NCBI GenBank assembly: GCA_002049455.2
Contig: KV919304.1
Span: 1-26,074 of the forward strand
From: Porphyra umbilicalis
Lineage: Eukaryota; Rhodophyta; Bangiophyceae; Bangiales; Bangiaceae
DNA: 26,074 bases
Direction: 5' to 3'
How positions within the stretch are numbered: position 1 is the first letter of the stretch; each line of letters opens with the position of its first letter. Positions 8,687 to 18,900 of this stretch are shown piece after piece. The notes below the pieces were generated by a model that searched no databases, was not told the origin of the DNA, and saw only the letters and a program-made list of their open reading frames with translations. A program made the position numbers and the translations under genes.

Positions 8687-8906
8687 TTTTCCACTGGTCA
8701 CCACCTTGGCGGCTGCGTCCCCTCGTGTCCACAGCGGCCGCGACTGTGTCCCCTCATGTCAACAGCGGCCGAGGCATCTGATCGCACGAGCTCGTATGCC
8801 CCAGCCCCCTGTCTCCTTCCTTTTTCTTCCTCTCGAGCCCATTCTTCCGCGTCTACGACTGCTGTGCCACTTTCTTCCTCCCCCCCCTACCCCCCCTTCC
8901 ACCGCC
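8687..8906 (+). promoter_or_regulatory. upstream region of the ubiquitin-like gene with a tandem duplication
   Basis: A 25-base block (GTCCCCTCGTGTCCACAGCG in the first copy) occurs twice 32 bp apart, at about 8715-8740 and 8747-8771, with three differences. It is followed by a pyrimidine-rich leader up to ACCGCC-ATG. The position directly ahead of a start codon suggests promoter or 5' UTR function, but no known box is evident. Confidence 0.4.
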
Positions 8907-9908
8907 ATGCAAGTCACCGTCCTCGTCGGACGGCAAAAGCACGCGCTCACGCTCCCCGCCAGCGCAACGTTTGCCGACGTCCAAGTCGTCCTCCTCGCCG
9001 CCCTCTCCGCCCCCACGTCTGCGCGACCGGGGGACGTGAAACTCCTCTGGCGCGGCCGCGCGGTTGCCGACGTGACCGCCGGCACGGCGGCGGCGGGCGT
9101 CGTGGACGGCGCCCGCCTCGTTGCGCTGGTGCCCCGGTCGTGCTTGCCGGCGGCGGGTGCGGGCGGCGGGGGAGGCTGTAGCAGCGGCGGGGGCGGCGGG
9201 GGAAGTGGGAGCAGCGGTGGGGGCGGCGGGGGAAGCGGTCGCAGCGGTGGGGGCGGCGGGGGAAGCGGTCGCAGCGGTGGGGGCGGCGGCCCTGCCATTC
9301 AGCCGACGGCCAAGGCGGCGGCCGCCGGGCCGCCAATCGATCTCGGGGACCCCGTCCCGACAGACGGCTCGCCGCATGTCCTGGTGCTCCACGGGGGCGC
9401 CCGCTACTGTGTGCGTTTACCCCCCGCGGAGCGACCAGCGACAGGTGTCACCCCCGCCCCCCCACCCCACCCCTTCGCCACCCTGACCGACCGGCTGGCG
9501 GCGCTGACGGGCCTCCTCCCCCCCCACCAGCGGCTGCTGCTGCGGGGCGCGCCCTTCACGGGGTCGACCCCCCCCGGGCGCTTGCGGGCGGGCGCCAAGC
9601 TCCTCCTCCTCCGCTCGGAAAGCGGCGCCGCCGCCGACGACGCGGCGGCCGACGCGGACGCGGTCGCGGCTGACGTGGCGGCCACGACGGCCGGCCTGCG
9701 GTCGCTGCTGGCGACGGGCGGGCGGGCGGGGGGGACCGAGGGTGACGTGCGCGGTGGCGTGCTCCTCGCGCGCGGCGAGGACCTGGCGCGCGTCGTTGCC
9801 GACCGCGTTGGCGGGGGGGGGGTCGCCGCGCAGCGCCTGCGCGCGGCGGCGGCCGAGATGGGGGACGTCATGGACTTGGTGCGGGCGGCGTTGCGGCGGG
9901 AGCGCTGA
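8907..9908 (+). CDS. tandem ubiquitin-like domain protein, BAG-like C-terminus possible
   Basis: The protein has 333 residues from ATG 8907, chosen because it has an ACCGCCATG context and opens directly into the first domain. Residues 1-77 (MQVTVLVGRQKHALTLPASA, then VKLLWRGRAV) form a ubiquitin-like fold with the usual strand-strand-helix spacing. A Gly/Ser linker follows (about 90-130). Residues 157-235 form a second ubiquitin-like domain (HVLVLHGGARYCVRLPP, then PPHQRLLLRGAPF and AGAKLLLL). The Ala-rich helical tail (about 245-333, ending MGDVMDLVRAALRR) sits where BAG1-type cochaperones carry their Hsp70-binding BAG domain. That part is weak inference. There is no conserved C-terminal Gly-Gly, so this is not a conjugated modifier. 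The gene is intron-free and apparently intact. Confidence 0.72.
   Translation: MQVTVLVGRQKHALTLPASATFADVQVVLLAALSAPTSARPGDVKLLWRGRAVADVTAGTAAAGVVDGARLVALVPRSCLPAAGAGGGGGCSSGGGGGGSGSSGGGGGGSGRSGGGGGGSGRSGGGGGPAIQPTAKAAAAGPPIDLGDPVPTDGSPHVLVLHGGARYCVRLPPAERPATGVTPAPPPHPFATLTDRLAALTGLLPPHQRLLLRGAPFTGSTPPGRLRAGAKLLLLRSESGAAADDAAADADAVAADVAATTAGLRSLLATGGRAGGTEGDVRGGVLLARGEDLARVVADRVGGGGVAAQRLRAAAAEMGDVMDLVRAALRRER
9181..9290 (+). repeat. 30-bp minisatellite encoding a Gly/Ser linker
   Basis: About three and a half copies of a 30-bp unit (AGCGGTGGGGGCGGCGGGGG plus AAGCGGTCGC) encode the repeating decapeptide SGGGGGGSGR. The period is a multiple of three, so copy-number change would lengthen the linker without breaking the frame. 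Confidence 0.8.
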
Positions 9909-11206
9909 GCGGGCAGGGGGGGTGCGCACCGGGGTCTGGGTGGGGCACGTCGGCGCGCGGGGCTCGCGGTCGGCATCCGGAGAGCTGGTGGCTACCCAGG
10001 TGGGCCGATTGGCACACGGTTGCCGCCGTCGGGAGACTGCCTGTCGCGACGTAGCTCGTTTGTGGCGTGCCATGATGCACATCCACGTTGTACGGCTGGG
10101 GACGGGGCGTCGGAAGGGTGCGCTGTCCCCTGTCCCGCAGCCGCGTCAATGCCCCCACCGCTGCGGGCGCAACCCATCATCAGCAAACGTTTGGCCCGTG
10201 CGTTTGCATCGAATAACTGTAACGCCCAATTCACTGGAGTGGACCACTGACGCGCGGCCGTGTGCTTTGACAGCACCACGTTGCAATCACTGACATGCGA
10301 ACTTCTCCCAATGGCGGGCGGCGATTAATGAAATTGGGCCGTCCGCCCAACAGACTTAGGTTGACAGTAACCGCCACCCGCCACACGCGGAGCCACCTCT
10401 CCCGCGCATGCTGTGCAAGCACAGTGGGAGGCTGGCGGTGCGGGCATGCTCTTGCCAGCGGCCCCCCGCCCTTGCACGCAGTGTTTACCGCGGGGGGGAA
10501 TCCGCTCCGCACCCGCCAGCGCATTGGTGTTCGGGGCGCGGCGGCCGCGCCGCTGCCCTTGCCGGCCAAGACGCGCTCGTTGGCCCCCGCGACGCTGCCC
10601 ATCCCGTCCCCCCCCCCCGGCGCCCCTGCGCGCGGCCGCGTCGTCTGTCGGCTCCTCCGTGGACGCGGGACGTGGACACCTGCTGCCGTGCAGGCACGTG
10701 TCTGGTTGTGCCTCTCGCCTTGCGTGGCGCCCGCCCGCCCCGCCGCTCGTGGTGTGGGGTGGCGGCGGCCCGTCAGCCGGTGCCTCTGTCGTGAACGCTC
10801 TGTCGCGCCTGCCCGCGCGCCGCACAGAGGGGAGTCGGTCGGGCAGAGGAGCGCCGAGGCAGCGTCGGGGAGCGGGAGCGCATGCGGGTGGCCCAGCGCC
10901 GCGCGACGCGTGTGGGCGCTTCTGTGGACGCTGTGCGCGGCTGGCGTCGTGACGACGCGGTGTCGGTGGTGGGTCCCGGCACGTGCGTGGCGCTCTGCCG
11001 CTGATCGGGCGTGCCGCGTCGTTGCCTCCGCATGCCGCCCGAGTACCGGCAGGTGCGGCACGGTCTTGGACGTGGTTGGCCCGCCGCCGACGGCGACAGC
11101 GCCGGTGGGGGGGGGGGGGTAGGGCTCTGGTGAGACCCCGACCATTTGGTGGGCAGCAGCCGCTGACGACCTTACCGTTGCAGATCCTTGCCTCGCCTGT
11201 TGGGGT
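9909..11206. other. intergenic, no gene recognised
   Basis: This is 1.3 kb of GC-rich DNA open in several frames on both strands, all with Arg/Pro/Ala-biased shadow composition. No RNA gene or transposon end was found. Near 11130-11183 there is a possible small 5'-UTR intron of the downstream gene: GTGAGACC, then CTGAC and TTACCGTTGCAG. This cannot be confirmed from sequence alone. Confidence 0.5.
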
Positions 11207-13027
11207 ATGGTCGACGGACGCGTGCGCCGCAGCGGCGTCAACGATATGAGCCGGTTGGGCGCCGAGGCGAGTGTGGGTGGGAACGGTGCAGCCGTCCTTC
11301 CCCCCTTGCCGCAACACCAAGGCCTGTCGGCTGCGGCGGTGGCGGCGTCGCTGGCCGACGCCTCCCACATTGACTCGTCCGACGATGAGTTTTTCGACGT
11401 CCCTGCCGCGTTTCCCATCCGCTCAAGCGGCGGTGGCAGCGGTGACGGCGACGGCCCGAACGGGAGCGGCGACGGCGGCGGCGAAAGGTATGGGGCGCTG
11501 AAGCTGTCTGACCATGACCCAGCATCGACCGCGTCGTGCGACAGCCTCACGGGCGCGGGCGACGCGTTGCGTGGTGTCCTGCCGGCCGGTGGTGTCATCT
11601 CCCGCCTCTACACTGTAGAACGACCCGCCACGTACGGGGAGGGCGCACCCGACAGCGGAGACCTGTCGCTGGTCAAGGTGGCCAGGGAGCTGCTAAGCGC
11701 CGTCAAGGCGGGCGCGGAGCTGACCAACGTGCCCCTACCCGCGTCCGTGCTGGACCCAGTGTCGTCGCTGGAGAAGGGCATCAAGAGCATGCAGCGCGGC
11801 GAACTGATCCGGGAGCTGGTCGCCGCGCCCTCGCCCACTGAGCGCTTCCTGCAGCTGGTCCGCTTTTTCCTGTCGGGGCTCCCCAAGGAGCGGTTTGGCA
11901 AGAAGCCGTACAACCCCGTCCTTGGAGAGGTGTTCCGCGCCGCCTTTCAACACCGCGACGGCGGCGGCACCACCGTGATGCTCGCGGAGCAGGTGTGCCA
12001 CCACCCGCCAATGACGGCGCTGTTCCTGAACAACCCCACGCTCGGCTTTGCGATGAGCTCCCACGCGACGCCCGAGCCCAAGCTCTGGGGCAACTCGCTG
12101 GAGATTAAGCTCAAAGGCCTCGTGCGCATTGCGCTCACGCTACCAGGTGCAGGCGCGTCTGGGGCGGCTGCCAACGGCAGTGCCACGCCCTCCCCGCGCG
12201 CCAACGTGAGGATAGAGGAGTACGTGCTGACGCGGCCGACCATCTTGACGAGCGGCTACCTCGGCATCGGCAAGCAACGGATGGAGTTTGCGGGGGAGTG
12301 CGCCATCCGCTGCGAGGCGTCGGGCCTCGAGGCGGTCATTGACTTCAAGTCCAAGGGCACCTTCAACCTGCGGAGCACCGACATCAATGGCGTCGGCGGG
12401 CGCGTGACGGAGATGGCCACCGGCCGCACGCTATACGAGATTAGTGGCCAATGGGACCGCGTCGTCCACGTGACGGACGTGGCCAAGCGCGAGACGTCTG
12501 TGCTGTTTGACTACGATGCCGTCGCCGAGCAGTACGGCATGAACGTGTGGCTGCCCCCGGAGGAGGCCCGCGAGGAGCACAACAGCTTGCGTGTGTGGGC
12601 GGCTTGCTCCAAGGCCATTTGGGCGGGCAACTCCAAGCAAGCCAATGACCTCAAGCGCGCGGTGGAGGACAACCAGCGCGCGTTGCGCAAGGAGCGAGAC
12701 ATTGCGGGCGTCGAGTGGGAGCCGCGGTACTTTAACCCGCGGGCCGACGGCGACGGTTACAACGTCAAGCCTAAGCTCGTGCCCTTCCTCCGCCCCGAGG
12801 TGCGGTCCGTGCAGGCCGGCGGGCGTGCCGGCCGGCCAGCAACCTCGGGGTCTGCCGGTGCGCCACCTCCCGCCCCCCCGGCGGCGGCGTTGCGGCCAGG
12901 CGCGTCGGGGGGGTCGGACGCGGGCGACGACGGGCCGGGCGCCAGCGGTGCCAGCAGCGGCGGGCGGACGGCCAAGAGGTCGCACAAGCTCGGGGGCTTG
13001 CGGAAAAAGCTGAAGGAGGCGCTTTGA
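11207..13027 (+). CDS. oxysterol-binding-protein-related protein (short ORP) with FFAT-like motif
   Basis: This 606-residue lipid transfer protein starts at the first in-frame ATG. The OSBP-related domain covers about residues 130-530. It contains GKKPYNPVLGE (K233 to E241), equivalent to the PI4P-contacting KP.NP.LGE segment of Osh/ORP proteins. It also contains the family signature at 261-268, EQVCHHPP (usually EQVSHHPP), with both phosphate-binding histidines (H265, H266). Ahead of the domain, SSDDEFFDVPA (57-67) fits a FFAT motif that binds VAP on the ER. There is no PH or ankyrin domain and no membrane span, so this is a short ORP with a disordered N-terminus and a basic C-tail (KRSHKLGGLRKKLKEAL). 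Such proteins exchange sterol or phosphatidylserine for PI4P at ER contact sites. The gene is intact and intron-free in its coding part. Confidence 0.93.
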   Translation: MVDGRVRRSGVNDMSRLGAEASVGGNGAAVLPPLPQHQGLSAAAVAASLADASHIDSSDDEFFDVPAAFPIRSSGGGSGDGDGPNGSGDGGGERYGALKLSDHDPASTASCDSLTGAGDALRGVLPAGGVISRLYTVERPATYGEGAPDSGDLSLVKVARELLSAVKAGAELTNVPLPASVLDPVSSLEKGIKSMQRGELIRELVAAPSPTERFLQLVRFFLSGLPKERFGKKPYNPVLGEVFRAAFQHRDGGGTTVMLAEQVCHHPPMTALFLNNPTLGFAMSSHATPEPKLWGNSLEIKLKGLVRIALTLPGAGASGAAANGSATPSPRANVRIEEYVLTRPTILTSGYLGIGKQRMEFAGECAIRCEASGLEAVIDFKSKGTFNLRSTDINGVGGRVTEMATGRTLYEISGQWDRVVHVTDVAKRETSVLFDYDAVAEQYGMNVWLPPEEAREEHNSLRVWAACSKAIWAGNSKQANDLKRAVEDNQRALRKERDIAGVEWEPRYFNPRADGDGYNVKPKLVPFLRPEVRSVQAGGRAGRPATSGSAGAPPPAPPAAALRPGASGGSDAGDDGPGASGASSGGRTAKRSHKLGGLRKKLKEAL

Positions 13028-13665
13028 CCGCCGCCCGCTGCGTCACGTCGCGTCGACCGGCGCGCCAGTGCCGCCGCGCGCGCCCCACCCGCGCGCGCGC
13101 CGCGTCTGGCGCCGGCTGCGCACGCGACGCGGCGCCACCGTCGCAAGCATTTCTCACCGGCTTTCCCTTCCCCTCTTTCCTCTTTTTTTTTTTTTTTTTT
13201 TTTGTGGACACATAGCCGAGCGGCGCCAGCAAGGGAGGCGGCGGCCGCGCACGTGGCGGGTCCCTCCGGCTCCGTTAACTGTTTTTGTTTCCGTTGAGTC
13301 TTGTCGGTTCGTGTTGTGCCTGTTGTGCCTGCCTTGTGGTGGGCCCCGTGGGGGGGCTGCGGGGAGACGGGGGTCCCCCCGTGGGTGCCGCCGCCGCGCC
13401 TTGCCAAAAGCGCGCGCGTGGTCGCGCCCCCGCTGCCTCTCGTCGTGTGCGTGGTGCCCTCTGCCCGTGCGGCGCGAGTTTGGCACGCGCGACCGCACCG
13501 ACACGGTGGCCGTTGCCGCCGCGCGGGGCACCGCGGTACGCCCCTCCCTGACAACGCCCGTTGTGGGTGACGCGAGTGTCTGCCGGTCGTCTGGACGTTG
13601 CGCTGCGCAGAGACGTGCGACGGGGTCAAGAGACTCGGCAACCCGGTGCCCGTCGCGTCGTACAG
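13028..13665. other. 3' flank of ORP gene with a T-run of 21
   Basis: No gene recognised. A pyrimidine-rich tract ends in 21 consecutive T at 13183-13203. Seen from the other strand this is a poly-A run, but no retrotransposed gene body adjoins it. The region ends at the 8-bp target site of the hAT element. Confidence 0.5.
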
Positions 13666-14573
13666 TAGGGTTGTGCAACACGCCCCTTTTTGAAGGGCGT
13701 GCGGTCGTGACACGTTAAGACACGCCCTAAACAAGCCCTTAAACACTAAACACGCCCAACACGTCCTAAAGTAACACCCATAAAAACTCCAAGTAGCACC
13801 TACCAATGCTCTGCCTAAACCGCTCCATACGATACACAATCTTACCACGTCGTGTCAAACACATCCTTGAGCAGCACGTTGGTCTGACGAGGACCGCGGC
13901 CGCTGCCTGCCGCGCTCGACGCCCCACCCACCGCAGCAGCGACACCCTCCGTGCCGACGCTCCGCGCCACGTAAGCCTCGCAAATGCTCACAAGATCAGA
14001 CTCTCGGAGGCGAGGCAGCTGGCTGGCGCCGTTGACTTCCGACGCTTCCTCGTTCGCTGTCGCCTCTCCCCGCTCGCAGCACGCCTGGGACACCTCGTCC
14101 AACTCATGCGGTATGCTTCTGGCGTCAGATGCCAGGCCTGCGACCGCACCCGCGTCAGCGTCGTTTTCGTTGTCGGCAGCGGGGGGGGGGCTCCACTCGT
14201 CCTCGTAGTCATCATCGGGGTCCACCATTCCGCCGGCATCTTGACCAAAATCGCCCATGCGGGACCCCGGTGACACCGTCTGGCGCGGCGCCGCCTCTTT
14301 GGCCAGCGCAGCTCGCATTTGCAGCACCACCTTGGTCGTGTCGGTCCATCGGTGGGGGTCGAGTCGGTTGCAATCCTTACACGACCACCTCACTGCAACC
14401 AGCCTAATAAGTGCACATGAGCCTGTAATTAAACACGCCTAAAACACGCCCCATGTTGAGGCACGCGTGCTGGCGTGACACGCCCTAAACACGCGATAAA
14501 ACACGCCCTGGGCGTGTCCGGACACGCCACACGGACGTCCGTGAACACGCCTGGGGCGTGTTGCACAACCCTA
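13666..14573. mobile_element. non-autonomous hAT transposon with 8-bp target duplication
   Basis: The ends are a perfect inverted repeat of 21 bp beginning TAGGGTTGTGCAACACGCCC. They are flanked on both sides by the identical octamer TCGTACAG (13658-13665, 14574-14581), the hallmark of hAT insertion. Many ACACGCCC-type motifs lie just inside each end (about 13676-13760 on the left, 14430-14560 on the right). The 908-bp element is too short for a full transposase but retains one exon-like segment on the minus strand. Confidence 0.92.
13842..14393 (-). pseudogene. leftover exon inside the hAT element, perhaps transposase C-terminus
   Basis: Read on the minus strand, a 3' splice-like GGTTGCAG ends at 14393. 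After it come 183 codons of balanced, natural-looking composition down to TAA at 13842-13844. The start of the frame (RWSCKDCNRLDPHRW, then KVVLQMRAAL) loosely resembles the segment after the hAT dimerisation region of some transposases. An acidic stretch follows (DPDDDYEDEW), and the block ends KDVFDTTW. There is no good ATG, so I read it as the last exon of a transposase whose catalytic part was deleted. The family assignment is tentative; its confinement within the hAT ends is certain. Confidence 0.45.
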
Positions 14574-14867
14574 TCGTACAGTACCGGAAGGATTTGGGTC
14601 TGGCATTGGAAGCGAGTCCAGTCGAGTGTGATGGTGGTGGTTTAGGAGTTGATCCCGCCGACGCGCGAGCTCCCCCGCTTCCACGTGGCCGTCGTCCCCC
14701 GCCCGCTGCGCTGCCGTCGCCGTCCGCCCGCGACCCGACGGCGCCGCCGACCCCCCCCCCTTCCTCCGTCGGCCGCTCGGGTGCCACCCTCGCCCCCCAC
14801 CGCCCACCCCCCCCCCCCCCTCCGTCGCCCGCTCCGTTCCGACACGCGCCCCCCCCTCGCTTGCATC

Positions 14868-15584
14868 ATGGGGCACGCGCGTGCCTCCCCCGCCACCCCC
14901 ACCTTCCTCCCCCCCCCCCGCCCCGTGCCGTCGGCGCGGGCCCCCGCCGCCGCGCGCCGCCCCCCCCCGCCGGCGGCGCCGCCGCGTCGCGGTGGGCGGC
15001 GCGGCGGGTGGGTGCCGCCACGCGGGGGCGCCCCCCCCCCCCCCCCAGATGGGGGCGTCCTCCCCCCCCCCGCCCCCCCCCCCCCCCACCCCGCCCCCAC
15101 GCCGCGCCTTCCTCCGCCTCCGCGCGCGGCTCCTCGCCGCCGCGGGCCCGCGGCTCGCCGCCGCCGCGGCGGCGGGCGCAGCCGCGTCGGGGCGCGGCGC
15201 CCTCCTCGTCACGTCGGGCGGCGGCGGTGCCGCCGCCGACGCGCGGTGGGTGTACGTGCCCGCCGGGGGGGTGGCCGCCGCGCTGGGCGCCGCCGCCGCC
15301 GCCGGTGGCGGTGGCGCCGGCGGTGCCGGTGGCCGCGCGCCGGCGGCCGACGTGGCGGCGACGGTGGCGGACGTTGGCGCCGCCGTCGCCGCGTATGACC
15401 CAGACGCGGAGCTGGTGGTGGTGCTCGAGCACGGGGGGGTGGTGGCGGTGGAGACGCTGACGCCAGAGCTGCCCCCAGGCTACTGGCTCCGCACGCTCAC
15501 CGCCGAGGCGGCGACGGCGGCGGCGGCGGCCGAGGGGGGGGGGGGGGCGGGGCGCCCCAGGAGGACCCGTACCTGCGCCCGTGA
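14868..15584 (+). CDS. probable small protein of unknown function, frame broken at homopolymers
   Basis: ATG 14868 opens a Pro-rich N-terminus (MGHARASPATPTFLPPP, then GGWVPPRGGAPPPPPDGG). Around C-runs of 16, 10 and 15 (15031-15046, 15062-15071, 15073-15087) the coding signal moves to the next frame. There it reads as a folded-looking domain (RRAFLRLRARLLAAAGPRL, GALLVTSGGGG, ARWVYVPAGGVAAAL, YDPDAELVVVLEHGGVVAVE). At a G-run of 14 (15534-15547) it returns to the first frame and ends GAPQEDPYLRP with TGA at 15582-15584. The uncorrected middle frame instead runs antisense through Sec16 to 17688, which is implausible. This gives roughly 238 residues if both shifts are length errors. I do not recognise the family. 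It is convergent with the Sec16 gene. Confidence 0.42.
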
Positions 15585-15939
15585 GGTGCGCGGGTGGGGG
15601 AGTGGGCCGCCTGCGGGCCGCAGCGGCCGCGAGGGCCCGCGTCCCCATCGCGTGCCACCGTTTTGGTTGGTTCTCTTGTTTTTGTGGGGTGCGCGTGTCG
15701 GCGTTGCGCGGCGCCAGCCGGGGCGCCCCACCCAGTGCGGAGCACCGCGGTCGGCAACCCGCCGCCCGAGCAGGTGCCGCGCGCCGACCACACCCCGAGC
15801 CTGGCACGCAGCCACATCCATAAACGGAAAGCAAACAAACAAGCAAAAAAACGTGTGGCCAGCGGGGGGGGGGGGGGGGTCGCGACGGCGCCCACCCCCG
15901 CCCCCAACCACCCCCCCCCCCCCCCAAAAAAAAGACGGC
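15585..15939. other. short intergenic region between convergent genes
   Basis: No gene recognised. It holds T-rich and A-rich patches (15661-15690, 15821-15851) and several homopolymers, including a G-run near 15866-15879 and AAAAAAAA at 15926-15933. It should contain both 3' UTRs. Confidence 0.45.
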
Positions 15940-18900
15940 CTATGTGGCGCCCCCCTCCCCCCCCACGGGCGCCCGCGGCGGCGGCGGGAGGGGCGTAAAG
16001 ACGCGCACGCCCGGCCGCCCCGGCGGCAGCGGGGGGCGGCCCGACACGGGCGGGGCGCCCCCCCCCCCCGCCCCCCCGCCCCCCCCCGCAAACGTGTCGA
16101 CGTACCGGCTGCGCGCCGACACGCGGCGGCCCGCCGAGTAGATGTTGCCGCTGCTCCGGCCGGCGGGCGCGCGGGGCGGCAGGCCCGCCGACGGCGCGCC
16201 GTCGGCCGTGGCCGACCGCCGCAGCGGCGGCTCGCCGGCGGTGGCGGCGGTGGAAGCGGCGGCGGCGGCGGGCGCGCCGCCGCCGCCGACCGGGGGCCCC
16301 CCGCCGCCGCCCCCCGCGGGCGGCGGGATGGGCAGCGCCGGGAGCGACACGGAGGCGGGCCCGCCGCCGCCCCGCGCCGCCGCGCCAAAGGCGGCAAAGG
16401 AGGGCGGCGGCGGCGGCGGCGGCGGCACGTCCTCATCGTCGGGCTCCTCCCCGGCCATGACCCACCGCCCGAGCTTCTCGTCGTACGTGAATTGGTTGTC
16501 GGCGCCCATGTGCGCGTGCTTGACGGTCGGCTTGAAGACGGCGAGGAGGGAGGAGAGCGACGACCGCCGCCGCCGCGCGGGGGGCGCCGCCAAACCACCG
16601 CCGCCGCCGCCGTTGCCGCCGCTGCCGCCGCTGCCGCCGCCGCCGCCGCCGCCGCCGCCGCCTCCGCCGTCGCGGCCAAACGTCGGCGGCGCGCTGCCCG
16701 CCACGCTCGGCGGCGCGCTGCCGGCCACGCTCGGCGGCGCGCTGCCCGCGACGCTGCCCGACACGCTGCCCGCCACGCTCGGCACGCGGCTGCCGCCGCG
16801 GCTGGCCGGACTGTCGGCGCGTGGCCACCCCCCCCCCCCCCCGCCCCCTCTGACGGCACGTCCGACGTGCCCGCGTCGGAGGTGTCGTCGTCGCGCCCCC
16901 CCCGCCCCCCCCCCGCCGCCGGCTCGTCCGCCCCGACCAGCGCCTTGACCGTCGAGTCGACGATGGAATCCCAGCTGCGGCGGTCGCGGCTGAGGCCGCG
17001 ACCGGGCGCCGCGCCGCCGACGCCCATCCCCCCGCCGCCATCGCCGCAACGCGCTCCGAGGCGGCTGGGAAGAGGCTCGACAGGGAGCGGCCGGGGCCCC
17101 GCCGAGCGGCGCTCCGCGGCACCCGCGCCGGCGCCGCGGCCACGTCCGACGCCCCGTCCGACGCGGCCGGCGACGCGGCCGCGGCGGGCGCCGCGCCGTC
17201 GGCAGCGACGAGCGGCACGGGCGGCGGCGACCGCGGCGGCCGCTCGCCGGCAAGGCCGAGGGCGCGGCGGAGGCGCGTCTCGGTGTCGGCCCCCGCCGCC
17301 GCCGCCGCCGGGTCGGCCGCCGCCGGCGCGCCCCAGCCGCCGCCCGTGGACGCGGCGGCCGCCGCCGCCGCGTCGACGGCCGCCTCGGCGTGCGCGAGTG
17401 CCGGCCGCAGGCGCCCCGCCGCCGCCAGCGCGTCGGCCAGCACCGCGTGGCAGCGCGTCGCCGCCTGGGCGGCGGGGCCGCCACCGCCACCGCCGGCCTC
17501 GGCGGCGGCTGCCCACACGACCGTCTGCGCGGCGGCGGTTGCGTCGACGCCCTTCCCGCCCCCCCCCCCGCGCACGCCAAGAAACTCCACACCGCGGTCG
17601 ACCGCAAACGTCCCCCCCCCCCCCCCCGCGGCCGCCACCCCATCGGCCAACATGTAACACACGTGCGCGGCGACCACGTCGTCGGTAGCCACATCATTGC
17701 CGAGCGACGCGAGCGCCCCCGCCGCGCCGACGGCCAGCAGCGCCGACGCGGTGGCCGCCCACGCCGCCAGCGGCACCGGCCGCCGCGCCGCCGCGCCGCC
17801 GCCGCCGCCGCCGGCGAGCGCGTCACACAGGGCGGCGAGCGGCGCGGCGGGCGCCAGCCGCGCCGCCGCGTACCGCCCAATGGTTGCGTGGTAGGTCGGC
17901 GTGTCGATGAGCGACGCAACGACGAGCGCGAGGCCCCAGTGGCCGCCCGCCTCGGCGGCGGCGAGCGCGCCGGGGATGTCGCCGGCGGTGAGGCGGGCCT
18001 CGGCGTCGGCGGCGGCGGCGGCCAGCTCCGCGGCGGTCGGCCGCCGCGTCAGTGGCCGCAGGGGGCCCGCGTCCATGGCCGGCGCGGCGACGGCGTCGGG
18101 GTCCTTGTCCTTGGCGTCGACGTCTTGGAAAGGCGTGCCATCCGCGTCGGCGCCAGCGTCGGCGCCGGCATCTGCATCTGCGTCGCTGTCGGCGTCGGCG
18201 GCTGCCCCCGGGTTGAGCGCCGCCGCCGCGTGGGCCACCCACCCCTGCGGGTGGCGACACATGCACGCGAGCAGCCGCCACGCGGCCACGACCGAGCGGC
18301 GCGCGCGCGTCGACGACGCCAGCGTGTCGCACATGGCCGCATAGGCCGCGAGGCGGTTTGCGGCGCCGCCGGCCGCTGCGTCGACCGGCGGCGGCGGGCC
18401 GACGACCGCCGCCAGCGTCGACGCTTCCACGTTGGCGGCAACGTCGTCACCGCCATCACCGCGCCCCGTCAACACGTCGGCCGTGTACACACACACGCGC
18501 CCCGGGCGGGAGGCCGCCTCCTCCTCAACCAACCCAAAGTCGAGCCCCCCCCCGTCCATGCGCGACGCGCCCGCGGCGCTGAGCAGCGCCGACTCGACCT
18601 CGTCGAGCGGCTCCTCCGCGGCGGTCACCACGCTGCGCGCGCTGCGTGACGAGATCGGGGGCACCCCCCCGCCGGCGATCGCGGCCGCAATGTCGCCCAC
18701 GTCGCTGACAGCGTCATCGTCGTCGCCACCGCCATCCCCGTCGCCGCCGTCGACGCCGTCGCCACCGTCAGCCCCGTCCGCACTCCCCTCGGCCGCCGAC
18801 CGCGGCTGCGGGAAGACGACAACGACGCGCCCGCCAAAGCCAAACGAGAGGATTGGCACGGGCGGGTGGTCAAAGCTCCCCGCCGACAAGACGGCCAAGT

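Noticed and set aside
10231..11598. Minus-strand open frame of 455 codons and overlapping frames in 9909-11206
   Set aside because: It overlaps the ORP start antisense, several frames are open at once, and composition is biased; no motif was recognised.
13183..13203. T21 run as the tail of a retroposed gene
   Set aside because: No gene-like sequence in the expected orientation and no flanking target duplication was found; a simple pyrimidine tract is more likely.
14881..17688. Plus-strand open frame of 935 codons running through the end of Sec16
   Set aside because: Only its first third looks like protein. After the G14 run at 15534-15547 it becomes Arg/Pro-rich and lies antisense to the conserved Sec16 C-terminus.
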